From Treponema sp. UBA4377 (GTDB lineage Bacteria > Spirochaetota > Spirochaetia > Treponematales > Treponemataceae), in the NCBI GenBank assembly GCA_002391235.1, contig DGRX01000014.1, positions 33,469 to 97,468 of the forward strand: a stretch of DNA of 64,000 bases, in the 5' to 3' direction. The stretch's first letter is position 1. Every line of letters begins with the position of its first letter. The notes beneath the pieces are model-generated. The model ran no database searches. It was given only the letters and a program-made list of their open reading frames with translations, and was not told the origin of the DNA. A program made the translations under genes and the position numbers. Shown piece by piece: positions 50,433-58,485 of this stretch.

Positions 50433-50834
50433 ATGGCAAAGAAAGGATTCAATCTTTCAGTCTATTTGATTGGCATGGCGGTAACTGTAATTGGTTTTTG
50501 CTTGCCAATGTTCAAGATTTTTGGAAGCAACGGAAAGAACGGTTTTGGCTTCATCAATTTTAACAACTCTGGCTTTGTGACAATCGGAGCCTTGTTGATC
50601 ATCATTGGCGCCGTAGCCGGCCTTGTCGTTTCATTGCTCGGAAAGGGCGACCAGCTTGAATGGATTGCCTTGGCCGTAAGCGTTGTAGGCGGAATCATTT
50701 TGGTAATCGGCTTTAACGACAACGGCATCTACAAGGCCATCGGAAAAGCCTTGGTCAAGAACTCAACAATCGGCTTTTGGATGGTTGTCGCAGGCTGGGT
50801 TGTTGCCGCAGTTGGAAAAGTTCTTAAAAAATAA
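50433..50834 (+). CDS. Small four-helix membrane protein
   Basis: A 133-residue protein with four hydrophobic segments (about 6-25, 45-68, 75-95, 110-128). GGAGGA precedes ATG 50433. It is cotranscribed with the STAS and kinase genes and ends before a shared terminator. I do not recognise the family. It could be a sensor or an output of the partner-switching set; position is the only support. Confidence 0.7.
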   Translation: MAKKGFNLSVYLIGMAVTVIGFCLPMFKIFGSNGKNGFGFINFNNSGFVTIGALLIIIGAVAGLVVSLLGKGDQLEWIALAVSVVGGIILVIGFNDNGIYKAIGKALVKNSTIGFWMVVAGWVVAAVGKVLKK

Positions 50835-50836
50835 AT

Positions 50837-50867
50837 AAAAAAGACCGCGATAATCGCGGTCTTTTTT
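50837..50867. terminator. Bidirectional intrinsic terminator
   Basis: A6-GACCGCGA, 3-base loop, TCGCGGTC-T6. It ends the + strand partner-switching operon and, read on the - strand, the tmRNA gene, whose mature 3' end is 9 bases away. Confidence 0.92.
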
Positions 50868-50875
50868 ATTTGTGT

Positions 50876-51253
50876 TGGAGATGGGGGGAATCGAACCCCC
50901 GTCCGAATGCGCAAATCAGGCGCGTCTACAGTCTTAGCCAAGCGAGGTGTTTGTCGGGAAAAGGTAGCGGCATGGCAGGCGTCTTTTCCTTATTCCGTCT
51001 AAAAGTCCTCATCCGCCCGGCGGAAATGGCGGCAAGCAAGTCCCTGTTAGCAACAGAAATTCCCTTCGCTAGGAACAGCGCGAAAAGATTTCCGGCTCTT
51101 TAAGCCGCGACTTACGCCGCGAGAGCTAACTGTTCGTTTTCAGACTCTTCGTCTTCTCTACGTTTGGCAGTTATAAGTTTTGTCAGTTTAGGGAACCTTC
51201 ACTCCCGACTGCGGCGCAAGCTTTATCGCAACCGTCGAAACCGGAACACCCCC
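50876..51253 (-). ncRNA. ssrA: Transfer-messenger RNA
   Basis: A 378-base one-piece tmRNA. The 5' end GGGGGTGTTCCGGTTTCGACGG pairs its first 7 bases with CATCTCC at the 3' end; the discriminator is A and CCA is not encoded. The T-arm GGGGGTTCGATTCCCCC is clear. A first pseudoknot (CAGT/ACTG and GGGA/TTCCC) precedes the coding part. The reading frame from GCC (51168-51166) to TAA (51114-51112) gives the tag AKRREDEESENEQLALAA, 18 residues with the usual ALAA end. SmpB is encoded at 33729-34193. Confidence 0.95.
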
Positions 51254-51267
51254 GAATTGCAACATTA

Positions 51268-51296
51268 AAGATAATAAGAAAATTCGCAAAAGTCAA
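51268..51296 (-). promoter_or_regulatory. Promoter of ssrA
   Basis: On the - strand TTGACT (51291-51296), 17 bases, TATCTT (51268-51273). A start near 51261 would leave about 8 bases to be trimmed from the tmRNA 5' end. Confidence 0.75.
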
Positions 51297-51376
51297 GCGC
51301 CGCTCGTGTTTTTGAACGCAAGACAAAAAACGTTTGTTCGAGCGGGGTCACCGCGTCTTTCAGACGCTGCCTGAAT

Positions 51377-52597
51377 TTAGCGGGGATACTTTACAAAAGC
51401 GTCCTTAAAGCCGTATGACTTAAAGCGCTCAAGAACCACGCCGTATTCGTCAACGTTCAAGGGGCCGACCAAAACCGGCGACTTTGAGCCTTGCTGGACG
51501 ACCGTTATCGGATAGCGGTCGGCGTATTGGCTGGCGATTTGTTCGATGTTTTCGGACGACTTGTAAACCGCGATTTGAACGTAATATTTTTGCGAAGCCA
51601 ACTCGTCAAAGCCGTTAAGGTAAGCCACTCCGCTTGCGGGAGCCGGACTTTCAACTATAAGTTTTTCTTCATCTTCCACAATCACAGGCTCGTCAACAAG
51701 ATTGCTTTCCGGACTCTTGGATTCTGACGGAACCAAGACAATCGCCTCGTATTCGTCTTCCTCAATCGCTTCAGGCTCTACAGCCTCGGCAACTTCCTCT
51801 TCCGGAACGGCGTCCTGTACTTCCGCCTCAACAAATTCTTCCTCAGGGTTTTCTTCGACTTCGCCGGCCAACTCGTCTTCTACAAGCTCGTCTTTTACGC
51901 CCTCGTATTCAGGATATTCCGGCTCGGCTTCTTCAGAAGTTTCGGCAAGCTCGGCTTCTTCTTTCTCGGCGCTCTCTTCCTCAGCGATTTCCTCTACTAC
52001 GACCGCTTCTTCAACAACAGGAGCGGCAGCCAATTCCTCGGCGGCCTCAGCCTCTTCCTGGGCTTGGATATCCTCGTCAGCCTTGTCGAACATTTTGTCG
52101 GCAAGCTCTTCCTCGGCCTTGGCGACAGCCTGCTTTTCGGCGACATCCACCGGAACGCCGCTTTCCATCGCTTCCTCAATGACTTGGCTCAAAGGCTTTT
52201 CTTCGGAAGCGGCCGCCTCAACAGGCGAAGAAGACGCGATAACAGCGCTGCCGTTGGCGATTTCGTCAGCGTTTCCGTTCCGCTTTGTAAGCTTTACCAA
52301 ATTGTTTGAGTTTTGCTTTATGTTAAGCGCGCTTGCGGCTTCTGGCGAAAGCATCACGGCAACGCCTTCGGACGGATCCAAAGAGCCGATTACCAAAATG
52401 TCAACCCGTTCCGCGTTGGCGGGATTAGTCACGCTAATCGTGTCGCCGGGCAAATAGCCGACAGTCTTTGCGAAAAGCCCCTTGGGGAAAACTCCCTGGT
52501 CCGCGACAACAGCGCGGCCGTCCAAAGACGGGCTTTCTGACGTAAATACAATTCCCGCCGCCAATACCATTCCAATCACTAAGAGTATCTTTTTCAT
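51377..52597 (-). CDS. Exported SPOR-domain protein
   Basis: A 406-residue protein: signal peptide (1-20), a small beta-barrel-like module (25-105; KGLFAKTVGYLPGDTISVTNP, resembling RlpA-type domains), a very long Glu/Ala linker (about 115-310), and a C-terminal SPOR domain (325-405; KYYVQIAVYKSSENIEQIA). SPOR domains bind peptidoglycan with stripped stem peptides, often at division sites. It is translated together with the small exported gene (4-base overlap). Antisense frames here mirror the acidic linker and are not genes. Confidence 0.85.
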   Translation of the reverse strand: MKKILLVIGMVLAAGIVFTSESPSLDGRAVVADQGVFPKGLFAKTVGYLPGDTISVTNPANAERVDILVIGSLDPSEGVAVMLSPEAASALNIKQNSNNLVKLTKRNGNADEIANGSAVIASSSPVEAAASEEKPLSQVIEEAMESGVPVDVAEKQAVAKAEEELADKMFDKADEDIQAQEEAEAAEELAAAPVVEEAVVVEEIAEEESAEKEEAELAETSEEAEPEYPEYEGVKDELVEDELAGEVEENPEEEFVEAEVQDAVPEEEVAEAVEPEAIEEDEYEAIVLVPSESKSPESNLVDEPVIVEDEEKLIVESPAPASGVAYLNGFDELASQKYYVQIAVYKSSENIEQIASQYADRYPITVVQQGSKSPVLVGPLNVDEYGVVLERFKSYGFKDAFVKYPR

Positions 52598-53115
52598 ATC
52601 GCGCCACCCCTTTCGGCAAGTTCTGCCTGTATTTTGTTCGCTATGTCAGCGGCAAAGTCTTCCACGCCGCTTCTGTTGTTATTTAAATCCGTCAATGAAG
52701 GAGGAGTGAATTTTCCCTTGCAAATCGTCTTGTTCTCATTAAGCGAGACGATTTCCAAATCCGCGCTTTTTATATTGCTCAGCAATATGGCGGTCGGATT
52801 TGCGGAATCAAGCACGGAATAGTTAAGGCTCAACTTTACGAACAAGTCCATGCAACCGATTTTCGCTTCGATCATAGAGCGCCGAATGTCAGTTTTGTCC
52901 TGAGCGTCATCGTTTTTTGAAACCAAAACAGAGTTGTTGGACACAATCATTCCCCGGTCGTAAAAATGGTCGAGAATTGTTTGTTCCACAACAAACGATG
53001 AGTCAAAAACTTGGTCGCCCGGCGTGTTTTTTTGAACCACTTGCAAAGAAAAGCTCTTGGCGTAAGCGGCGCAAACAAAAAGCGCGAAAACGATGGCAAG
53101 CAAAGCCTTTTTCAT
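52594..53115 (-). CDS. Small exported protein of unknown function
   Basis: A 173-residue protein with a signal peptide (1-19, ending CAAYAK). The rest is mixed alpha/beta (VFDSSFVVEQTILDHFYDRGMIVSNN; SADLEIVSLNENKTICKGKF), ending in a helical DIANKIQAELAERG. It resembles in layout small periplasmic lipid- or polymer-binding folds, but no family is recognised. Its 4-base overlap with the SPOR gene suggests a shared envelope role. Confidence 0.65.
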   Translation of the reverse strand: MKKALLAIVFALFVCAAYAKSFSLQVVQKNTPGDQVFDSSFVVEQTILDHFYDRGMIVSNNSVLVSKNDDAQDKTDIRRSMIEAKIGCMDLFVKLSLNYSVLDSANPTAILLSNIKSADLEIVSLNENKTICKGKFTPPSLTDLNNNRSGVEDFAADIANKIQAELAERGGAI

Positions 53116-53160
53116 TTCGTCTTATTTTACTCCTCTTTTACTTTTATCGGATTTTTTTAC

Positions 53161-53189
53161 TTGAACATTAGCGAAAACAATGCTACAAT
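53161..53189 (+). promoter_or_regulatory. Promoter of the capD-like operon
   Basis: TTGAAC (53161-53166), 17 bases, TACAAT (53184-53189). A start near 53196 would give a 12-base leader before TTG 53208; GGTGGG lies just upstream of that start. Confidence 0.75.
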
Positions 53190-53207
53190 TAAATTCGGTG
53201 GGTCAAA

Positions 53208-54704
53208 TTGAATCGTAGTGAATCCAAGCTTTACATCATAGGCGCCGGCTTTGCCGGACAAATGATCGCGGACGACATCAAAAGAAAGAAAATTTTCGGC
53301 AAGACGACGGCCTTTTTGGACGACGACAAGAACATTATCGGCGCCAAAATTGACGGCGTACCCGTTTTGGGCCCGATAGAAAACATCGCGCCTGCATTGA
53401 ATCCCGCTCCCACAGACGAGGCGATTTTGGCGATACCATCCGCCGGCGTGGAAAGAATAAAGGCGATTTACGAAACCCTCAAAAAAAGCGGCTTTGTCAA
53501 AATCAAGATTCTCCCGGCAATCAGCCAAGTCGTCAACGGAACCGCCCACTTGGTCCAAGCGCGCGAAATAGACCCTCTGGACATTTTGGGCCGCACGCCG
53601 GTTACGATTTCGTTAAAGGAAAGCCTAGCCTACCTTCGCGGAAAGCGCGTTTTGATTACAGGAGCCGGCGGCTCGATCGGCTCTGAGTTAAGCCGCCAGC
53701 TTTTGAGCGGCGGAGCCGAACGCCTTTACCTTTTTGGCCACGGCGAAAATTCAATCTATCAAATAGACCGGGAGCTGCGCCTTTTGCAGCAGGAAGGCGT
53801 CGGAGAGGCGGCGACGATCGTTCCGATTATAGGCGACATGAAAGACAGGGAATACACCCGCTACATCATAAAGCAGACAAAGTGCGACGCGATATTCCAT
53901 TGCGCCGCCTACAAGCATGTCCCGATGATGGAAGAAAACCCCGTGGCCGCCGTAGAGAACAACGTTTTTGGAACAAAAAACCTTTTGGACGCCGCGCTGG
54001 AGTTTAACGTAAAAAGATTTGTCTTGATTTCAACCGACAAGGCGGTGCAGCCTGTAAGCGTTTACGGCGCGTCAAAATATCTTTGCGAAAAGCTTCTTTT
54101 GCAAGCATCCGAAAAGGCAAAGAAAAGCCAATCCTTTATGTTCGCACGCTTTGGAAACGTTTTGGGTTCGCGCGGCTCGATACTGCCATTGTTTATGGAA
54201 CAAATCAAAAACGGCGGCCCGGTAACTGTCACAGATCCCAAAATGGAACGCTACTTTATGACGATACCGGAAGCCTGTTCCTTGGTCTTGCAAATCGGCG
54301 GCGTCGGAGTGAACGGAGAGTCCTACCTTTTGGACATGGGCGAGCCGATTAAAATCAAGGACTTGGCCGAGCAAATAATCAAGTTCAGCGGCCTTGAAGT
54401 CGGAAAGGACATAGAAATAAAATACACAGGAGCGCGCAAGGGTGAGCGGCTTACAGAACCTCTTTGGCTTAAGGAAGAAAATCCGGAGCCGACAGCCTTT
54501 CCAAAAGTTTTGCGCATGGACAACTCGGCCAAGACAGATTTTTCGCTTGACGAATTGCTGGAAAAACTTTGGCCAATTTGCTTTGCCGGCGGAGAAAGCG
54601 CGGACTTTAAGCTTTACCGCAACGCAAAGGAGCTAAAGAGCCTTTTATGCCAGGCGATCCCTTCATTAAAAGAATTTTACGAAAAATCAGGGAAAGGAGA
54701 ATAA
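53208..54704 (+). CDS. UDP-sugar 4,6-dehydratase, CapD/WbpM/PglF family, without membrane anchor
   Basis: A 498-residue protein. Residues 8-130 form the CoA-binding-like Rossmann part of this family (KLYIIGAGFAGQMIADDI), and residues 145-430 the catalytic SDR domain: TGAGGSIGSE, then HCAAYKHVPMME, STDKAV and VYGASK with Tyr and Lys. Classical WbpM/PglF proteins of about 590-660 residues start with four membrane helices; these are absent here, so the enzyme is probably soluble. The C-terminus (460-498) is a helical extension. TTG 53208 is used; no better start is visible. Confidence 0.86.
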   Translation: MNRSESKLYIIGAGFAGQMIADDIKRKKIFGKTTAFLDDDKNIIGAKIDGVPVLGPIENIAPALNPAPTDEAILAIPSAGVERIKAIYETLKKSGFVKIKILPAISQVVNGTAHLVQAREIDPLDILGRTPVTISLKESLAYLRGKRVLITGAGGSIGSELSRQLLSGGAERLYLFGHGENSIYQIDRELRLLQQEGVGEAATIVPIIGDMKDREYTRYIIKQTKCDAIFHCAAYKHVPMMEENPVAAVENNVFGTKNLLDAALEFNVKRFVLISTDKAVQPVSVYGASKYLCEKLLLQASEKAKKSQSFMFARFGNVLGSRGSILPLFMEQIKNGGPVTVTDPKMERYFMTIPEACSLVLQIGGVGVNGESYLLDMGEPIKIKDLAEQIIKFSGLEVGKDIEIKYTGARKGERLTEPLWLKEENPEPTAFPKVLRMDNSAKTDFSLDELLEKLWPICFAGGESADFKLYRNAKELKSLLCQAIPSLKEFYEKSGKGE

Positions 54705-54705
54705 T

Positions 54706-55941
54706 GTGGCGGATTCTGATTCATTGAAAGTCCCTTTTTCGCGCCCATCTATTTCCAAGGAAGAAGAAACCGGCGTATTGGAAGTCCTCCGCTCCGGCTG
54801 GCTTACGACCGGAAAGCACGCGCTGGCCTTTGAAAAAGAATTTTCCTACTACATGAACAAGGTGGACGACTCGGTAATCGCCGCCAGAAAAGCCGCCGGC
54901 CTTAGCGCAAAGGACGTGATTAGCCTTGCGGTTAACAGCGCGACAAGCGGAATGATTTTGGCGATGGAAGCGTGCGGCGTAAAGCCCGGAACGGCCGTCA
55001 TCACAACGCCCTACACTTTTGTCTCGACCGCCGCGTGCGCCAAGCATTTGGGCGCCGACGTTTTGTTCGCCGACATAGAAAGCGGCTCCTACTCAATCGA
55101 CGCTGGCAAGGTGGAAAAGCTTTTGGCCGCCGACGATAAAAAGAAAATCGTCGCCGTAGTTCCAGTCCACATCGCCGGAAACGTTTGCGACATGGAGCGC
55201 TTGGTTGAACTGGCGCATAAATACAATGTAAAGGTAATCGAAGACGCGGCGCACGCTTTTCCGTCGTTGACCAAGCTGGGGTATGCGGGAACGATTTGCG
55301 ACGCGGGCGTTTTTTCGTTTTACGTCACAAAGACGATGACAACCGCGGAAGGCGGAATGGTATGCGTCCGCGACCAAGCGCTGGCCAAGCGCATGACGGT
55401 TATGAGAATGCACGGAATGGACCGAACCACTTGGGACAGGTACACAAGCCCGCGCGCAAGCTGGGAATACGACATCGTGGATTTGGGCTGGAAATTCAAT
55501 TTGCCGGACTTGCTGGCCGTAATCGGCCGGGTTCAATTGGCGCGCTCGAACGAATTCTTTGAGAAAAGAAAAAAAATCGTCAGCCTTTACAACAAGGCTT
55601 TTTCAGGCATGGATTTCATCCAAGTTCCGCCAGACGGAGAGGGAAACGCATGGCACCTGTATCTTGCGCGCCTTAACCTTGACAAGCTAAAAATAAACAG
55701 GGAAGAATTCGCAAAAGCCTTGCAAAAGGAAGGAATCGGAATCTCGGTCCATTTCATTCCTCTATTCCACTTTAAATACTGGCAAAAGCTTGACAGCAAT
55801 TTTAGGGCAAAAAACTTTCCCAACGCCGAAAGCCAGTACCAAAGAACGATTAGCCTGCCCCTTTGGCCAGACATGACGGAAAAAATGGCGGAAGACGTCA
55901 TAAACGCTGTAAAGAAAATCGGAGAAGCCAACCATGCCTGA
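54706..55941 (+). CDS. DegT/DnrJ/EryC1-family sugar aminotransferase
   Basis: A 411-residue PLP enzyme. The opening VPFSRPSISKEEETGVLEVLRSGWLTTG is standard for the family. The PLP Lys lies in FYVTKTMTTAEGGM near residue 208, and the DWPLPW-type ending is replaced by ISLPLWPDMTEKMAEDVI. About 15 residues are inserted before the nucleotide loop (NKVDDSVIAARKAAGLSAKD). The partner dehydratase upstream would make a 4-keto sugar that this enzyme aminates. AGGAGA precedes GTG 54706. It overlaps the next gene by 8 bases. Confidence 0.9.
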   Translation: MADSDSLKVPFSRPSISKEEETGVLEVLRSGWLTTGKHALAFEKEFSYYMNKVDDSVIAARKAAGLSAKDVISLAVNSATSGMILAMEACGVKPGTAVITTPYTFVSTAACAKHLGADVLFADIESGSYSIDAGKVEKLLAADDKKKIVAVVPVHIAGNVCDMERLVELAHKYNVKVIEDAAHAFPSLTKLGYAGTICDAGVFSFYVTKTMTTAEGGMVCVRDQALAKRMTVMRMHGMDRTTWDRYTSPRASWEYDIVDLGWKFNLPDLLAVIGRVQLARSNEFFEKRKKIVSLYNKAFSGMDFIQVPPDGEGNAWHLYLARLNLDKLKINREEFAKALQKEGIGISVHFIPLFHFKYWQKLDSNFRAKNFPNAESQYQRTISLPLWPDMTEKMAEDVINAVKKIGEANHA

Positions 55942-57997
55942 AAAATCCCAGACGCAAATTTCCAAAAGCTATTACAGCGACTTGGAAAGAGACGGAATGA
56001 TTTTTGCAAAGATTGTCCGCTCCCCCAAAAAATCTGGCCTCTTAAAAAGCGTAGAGATAAAAGACTTGCCAGACGGTTATTTTTTAATCGACGCAAAAAA
56101 CTTTCCAGGCAAAAACTCAATAGAAACTCTTGGCGCCGCGACAGAAATTCTTTGCTCTGAAAAAATTCTCTACGAAGGACAGCCAATAGCGATTTTGGCG
56201 GGCCCTGACAAAAAACTATTGGACGAATTAGCCTCAAAGGCAAAGATAGAAATCGAAGCCTTGGCTGAGCCGTTTGAAAAAACAATTCTTTCGCAAAAAA
56301 GAATCGTCTTGGGCGGCGGCCGCCAAAAGAACGTGCAAAAATTTTTCAACAAGGCGGCCTTTAAGGTTCAAAGCAAGTGGGTTTACAACCTTGATTCCAC
56401 CGAGGCCAACGAAACAAACGGCGCGCTTTGCTACATGACAAAGGACAATCTTACAGTAAACACGCCGACCCAATGGCCAGGCCACCTTATAAAAAACCTT
56501 TGCGCCGTTTTTTCAATTCCGGAAGAAAAAATTTTTGTAAACAAAACGATTTCTTGCGAGCCCAGCGTCAACAGCCTTTGGGGGAACACGCTTTTGGCCT
56601 GCCAAACATGCGCCGCCGCCATCGTTTCGCAAAAACCCGTAAAGCTTGTCTACAGCCGCGAGGAGGACGACAAGTTCATCTCAAACACGGGCGAAGTGGC
56701 GATCACCCACAAGACCGCTTTTGACAAGGACGGCTTGATTCAAGCGGCGACAATCGACATTGACTTTGACGCGGGCGCCTTTAATCCATTTGCGGAAGAA
56801 ATCATAGACCGTCTTACAATCGCCAGCGCAGGCGTTTACAACTTTGACAACTTGGAAATCAACGCGGTGGCGCGTTCCTCGCAAAAGCCGCCCGCGTCGG
56901 TAAACGTTGAAACAATCGACGCGCAAGCCTTTTTTGCTTTGGAATGCCAATTGCAAAAGGCGGCGGACATGGCGGGATTCGCGCCGGGCGAGTTAAGGCT
57001 TTTAAACTCAAAGATTTTGAACAAGCAAGATTCCAAGATGCCCTTTAACATCAGCATAGAAAAAGGCGCGGAATCCTTGGAAGCGATTTTAAGGCAAAGC
57101 GACTTTCAGCGGAAATTTGTGACGAACAAAATCAACGCCGCCTTTAGCTCGGACAGCATTAAGCCAAGGGGAATCGGCCTTTCCACCGCCTATGACGCGA
57201 GCGGCTACTACGGAACGAGCATTTTTGAGTGCAACCAAAAAATGGAAGCCACTTTGCAAAAAGACGGAAGCCTTGTAATCCACGCGGTGACTCCTTCCAA
57301 AACGATTTTGGAAATTTGGAAAAACGAAGCGGCGGAAATTCTTCAGATAGACCCTAAAATGGTAAAAGTGAATTCCGAGTTCAACCTAAAAAGCGACCCG
57401 CTAATTCCCGAAAATTTCTACTCGAACCTTTCGATAATGACAAGCCTGTTAAAAAAATGCTGTCAAGGAATACAAGCAAAAAGGTTCCGCTCGCCGCTTC
57501 CCATCACGGTAAGCAAGGCGATCACCAAAACGCAAATCAAGCAATGGAACAAAACCCGCTTTAAGGGGACACCCTTTAACTCAACTTCTTTTACAGTCGT
57601 CGCGCTGGAGCTTACCATTGACACTTGCGTCTACAAGCCGGAAATAAAAAACATTTGGGTTGCGGTCAGCGCCGGAAAAATTTTGGCCGGCAAAGAGGCC
57701 GAAAGCAAAATAAAATTTTCAATCCAAAAGACTTTGGCGGAACTGATTCTCGACGAAAAGCTTTCGGCAAAAAACATTTACATTTCTTTTGTCCAGTCCG
57801 AATCGGAGCCCGCGCAAATCGGCGGCTTGATAAAGAAAGCGTTGCCGGCGGCATTCGCTTCCGCCCTTTCGCAAGCCTTGCGCTTGGACATACATTCAAT
57901 CCCATTAAAAAACAACGAGCTTTTCAAGGCAGTTCTTGAACAAAAAGAAGCCGCGAAAGAAAAGGAAAAAGCGCAAGCTAAGGAAGACGGCCAATGA
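55934..57997 (+). CDS. Divergent molybdenum-hydroxylase large subunit (xanthine dehydrogenase family)
   Basis: A 687-residue protein, somewhat shorter than the usual 740-780. The order of segments is that of the family: an ab hammerhead-like N-terminus (IFAKIVRSPKKSG, ILYEGQPIAILAG), then YSREED-type and SVNVETIDAQAFFALECQLQKAADMAGFAPGELRLLNS, then a RGIGLSTAYDASGYYG segment, and ESEPAQIGGLIKKALPAAFASAL corresponding to the usual GEPP stretch with the catalytic Glu. The Gly-rich GGGFG loop that binds the pterin is missing (NSLWGNTLLACQTC instead). Cofactor binding and substrate cannot be inferred with confidence. Confidence 0.75.
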   Translation: MPEKSQTQISKSYYSDLERDGMIFAKIVRSPKKSGLLKSVEIKDLPDGYFLIDAKNFPGKNSIETLGAATEILCSEKILYEGQPIAILAGPDKKLLDELASKAKIEIEALAEPFEKTILSQKRIVLGGGRQKNVQKFFNKAAFKVQSKWVYNLDSTEANETNGALCYMTKDNLTVNTPTQWPGHLIKNLCAVFSIPEEKIFVNKTISCEPSVNSLWGNTLLACQTCAAAIVSQKPVKLVYSREEDDKFISNTGEVAITHKTAFDKDGLIQAATIDIDFDAGAFNPFAEEIIDRLTIASAGVYNFDNLEINAVARSSQKPPASVNVETIDAQAFFALECQLQKAADMAGFAPGELRLLNSKILNKQDSKMPFNISIEKGAESLEAILRQSDFQRKFVTNKINAAFSSDSIKPRGIGLSTAYDASGYYGTSIFECNQKMEATLQKDGSLVIHAVTPSKTILEIWKNEAAEILQIDPKMVKVNSEFNLKSDPLIPENFYSNLSIMTSLLKKCCQGIQAKRFRSPLPITVSKAITKTQIKQWNKTRFKGTPFNSTSFTVVALELTIDTCVYKPEIKNIWVAVSAGKILAGKEAESKIKFSIQKTLAELILDEKLSAKNIYISFVQSESEPAQIGGLIKKALPAAFASALSQALRLDIHSIPLKNNELFKAVLEQKEAAKEKEKAQAKEDGQ

Positions 57998-58485
57998 AAC
58001 TAAATTTTACGATTAACGAAGAAAAAATATCTTTGAACGTTGAGCCTGAATGCACGCTGCTTGAACTCTTGCGCCGGCAAAAGCTTCTTAGCGTTAAATG
58101 CGGCTGTGACAAGGCCAACTGCGGCGCTTGCGCGGTTTTGCTTGACGGAAAGGCCGTCCTTAGCTGTTTGATACCTTGCGGCATAGTAAGGAACGCAAAC
58201 ATCATAACAATGGAGCATTTTTCAAAGCAGGCGGCTTGCCAAGAAATCTTAAAGGGCTTTGAAAAAGCCGGAGTGAACCTTTGCGGCTACTGCAATCCAG
58301 GAAAAATTTTCGCCGCATGGGAAATAATCAACGCTTACTCAAATCCCAGCCGCGAGCAAGTCGCCGAACGCGTTTCAGACCTTAGGGAATGCTGCGTTGA
58401 AAGCGACGCGCTTATAAACGGAATCATTTACGCCGCCCAGATTCACTTTGAAAAGGAAAGGTTAAAGAAAAATGCAAAGCAATAA
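57994..58485 (+). CDS. 2Fe-2S subunit, xanthine dehydrogenase family, with altered second cluster
   Basis: A 163-residue protein. The plant-type cluster ligands are complete: C38, C43, C46 and C58 (GCDKANCGAC). The second, helical domain has C97 and C100 (LCGYCNPG), but the usual C-x-C reads ECCVES (C133, C134), so one normal ligand is absent or replaced by the adjacent Cys. It would pass electrons between the other two subunits. The gene overlaps both neighbours (4 and 14 bases). Confidence 0.85.
   Translation: MKLNFTINEEKISLNVEPECTLLELLRRQKLLSVKCGCDKANCGACAVLLDGKAVLSCLIPCGIVRNANIITMEHFSKQAACQEILKGFEKAGVNLCGYCNPGKIFAAWEIINAYSNPSREQVAERVSDLRECCVESDALINGIIYAAQIHFEKERLKKNAKQ

Noticed and set aside
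50877..50910. tRNA-like T-arm considered as a tRNA gene
   Set aside because: The matching 5' half lies 350 bases away with a tag-coding region between, so it is tmRNA.
51702..52457. 251-residue Ser/Ala-rich + strand frame
   Set aside because: Exact mirror of the Glu/Ala linker of the SPOR protein on the other strand.
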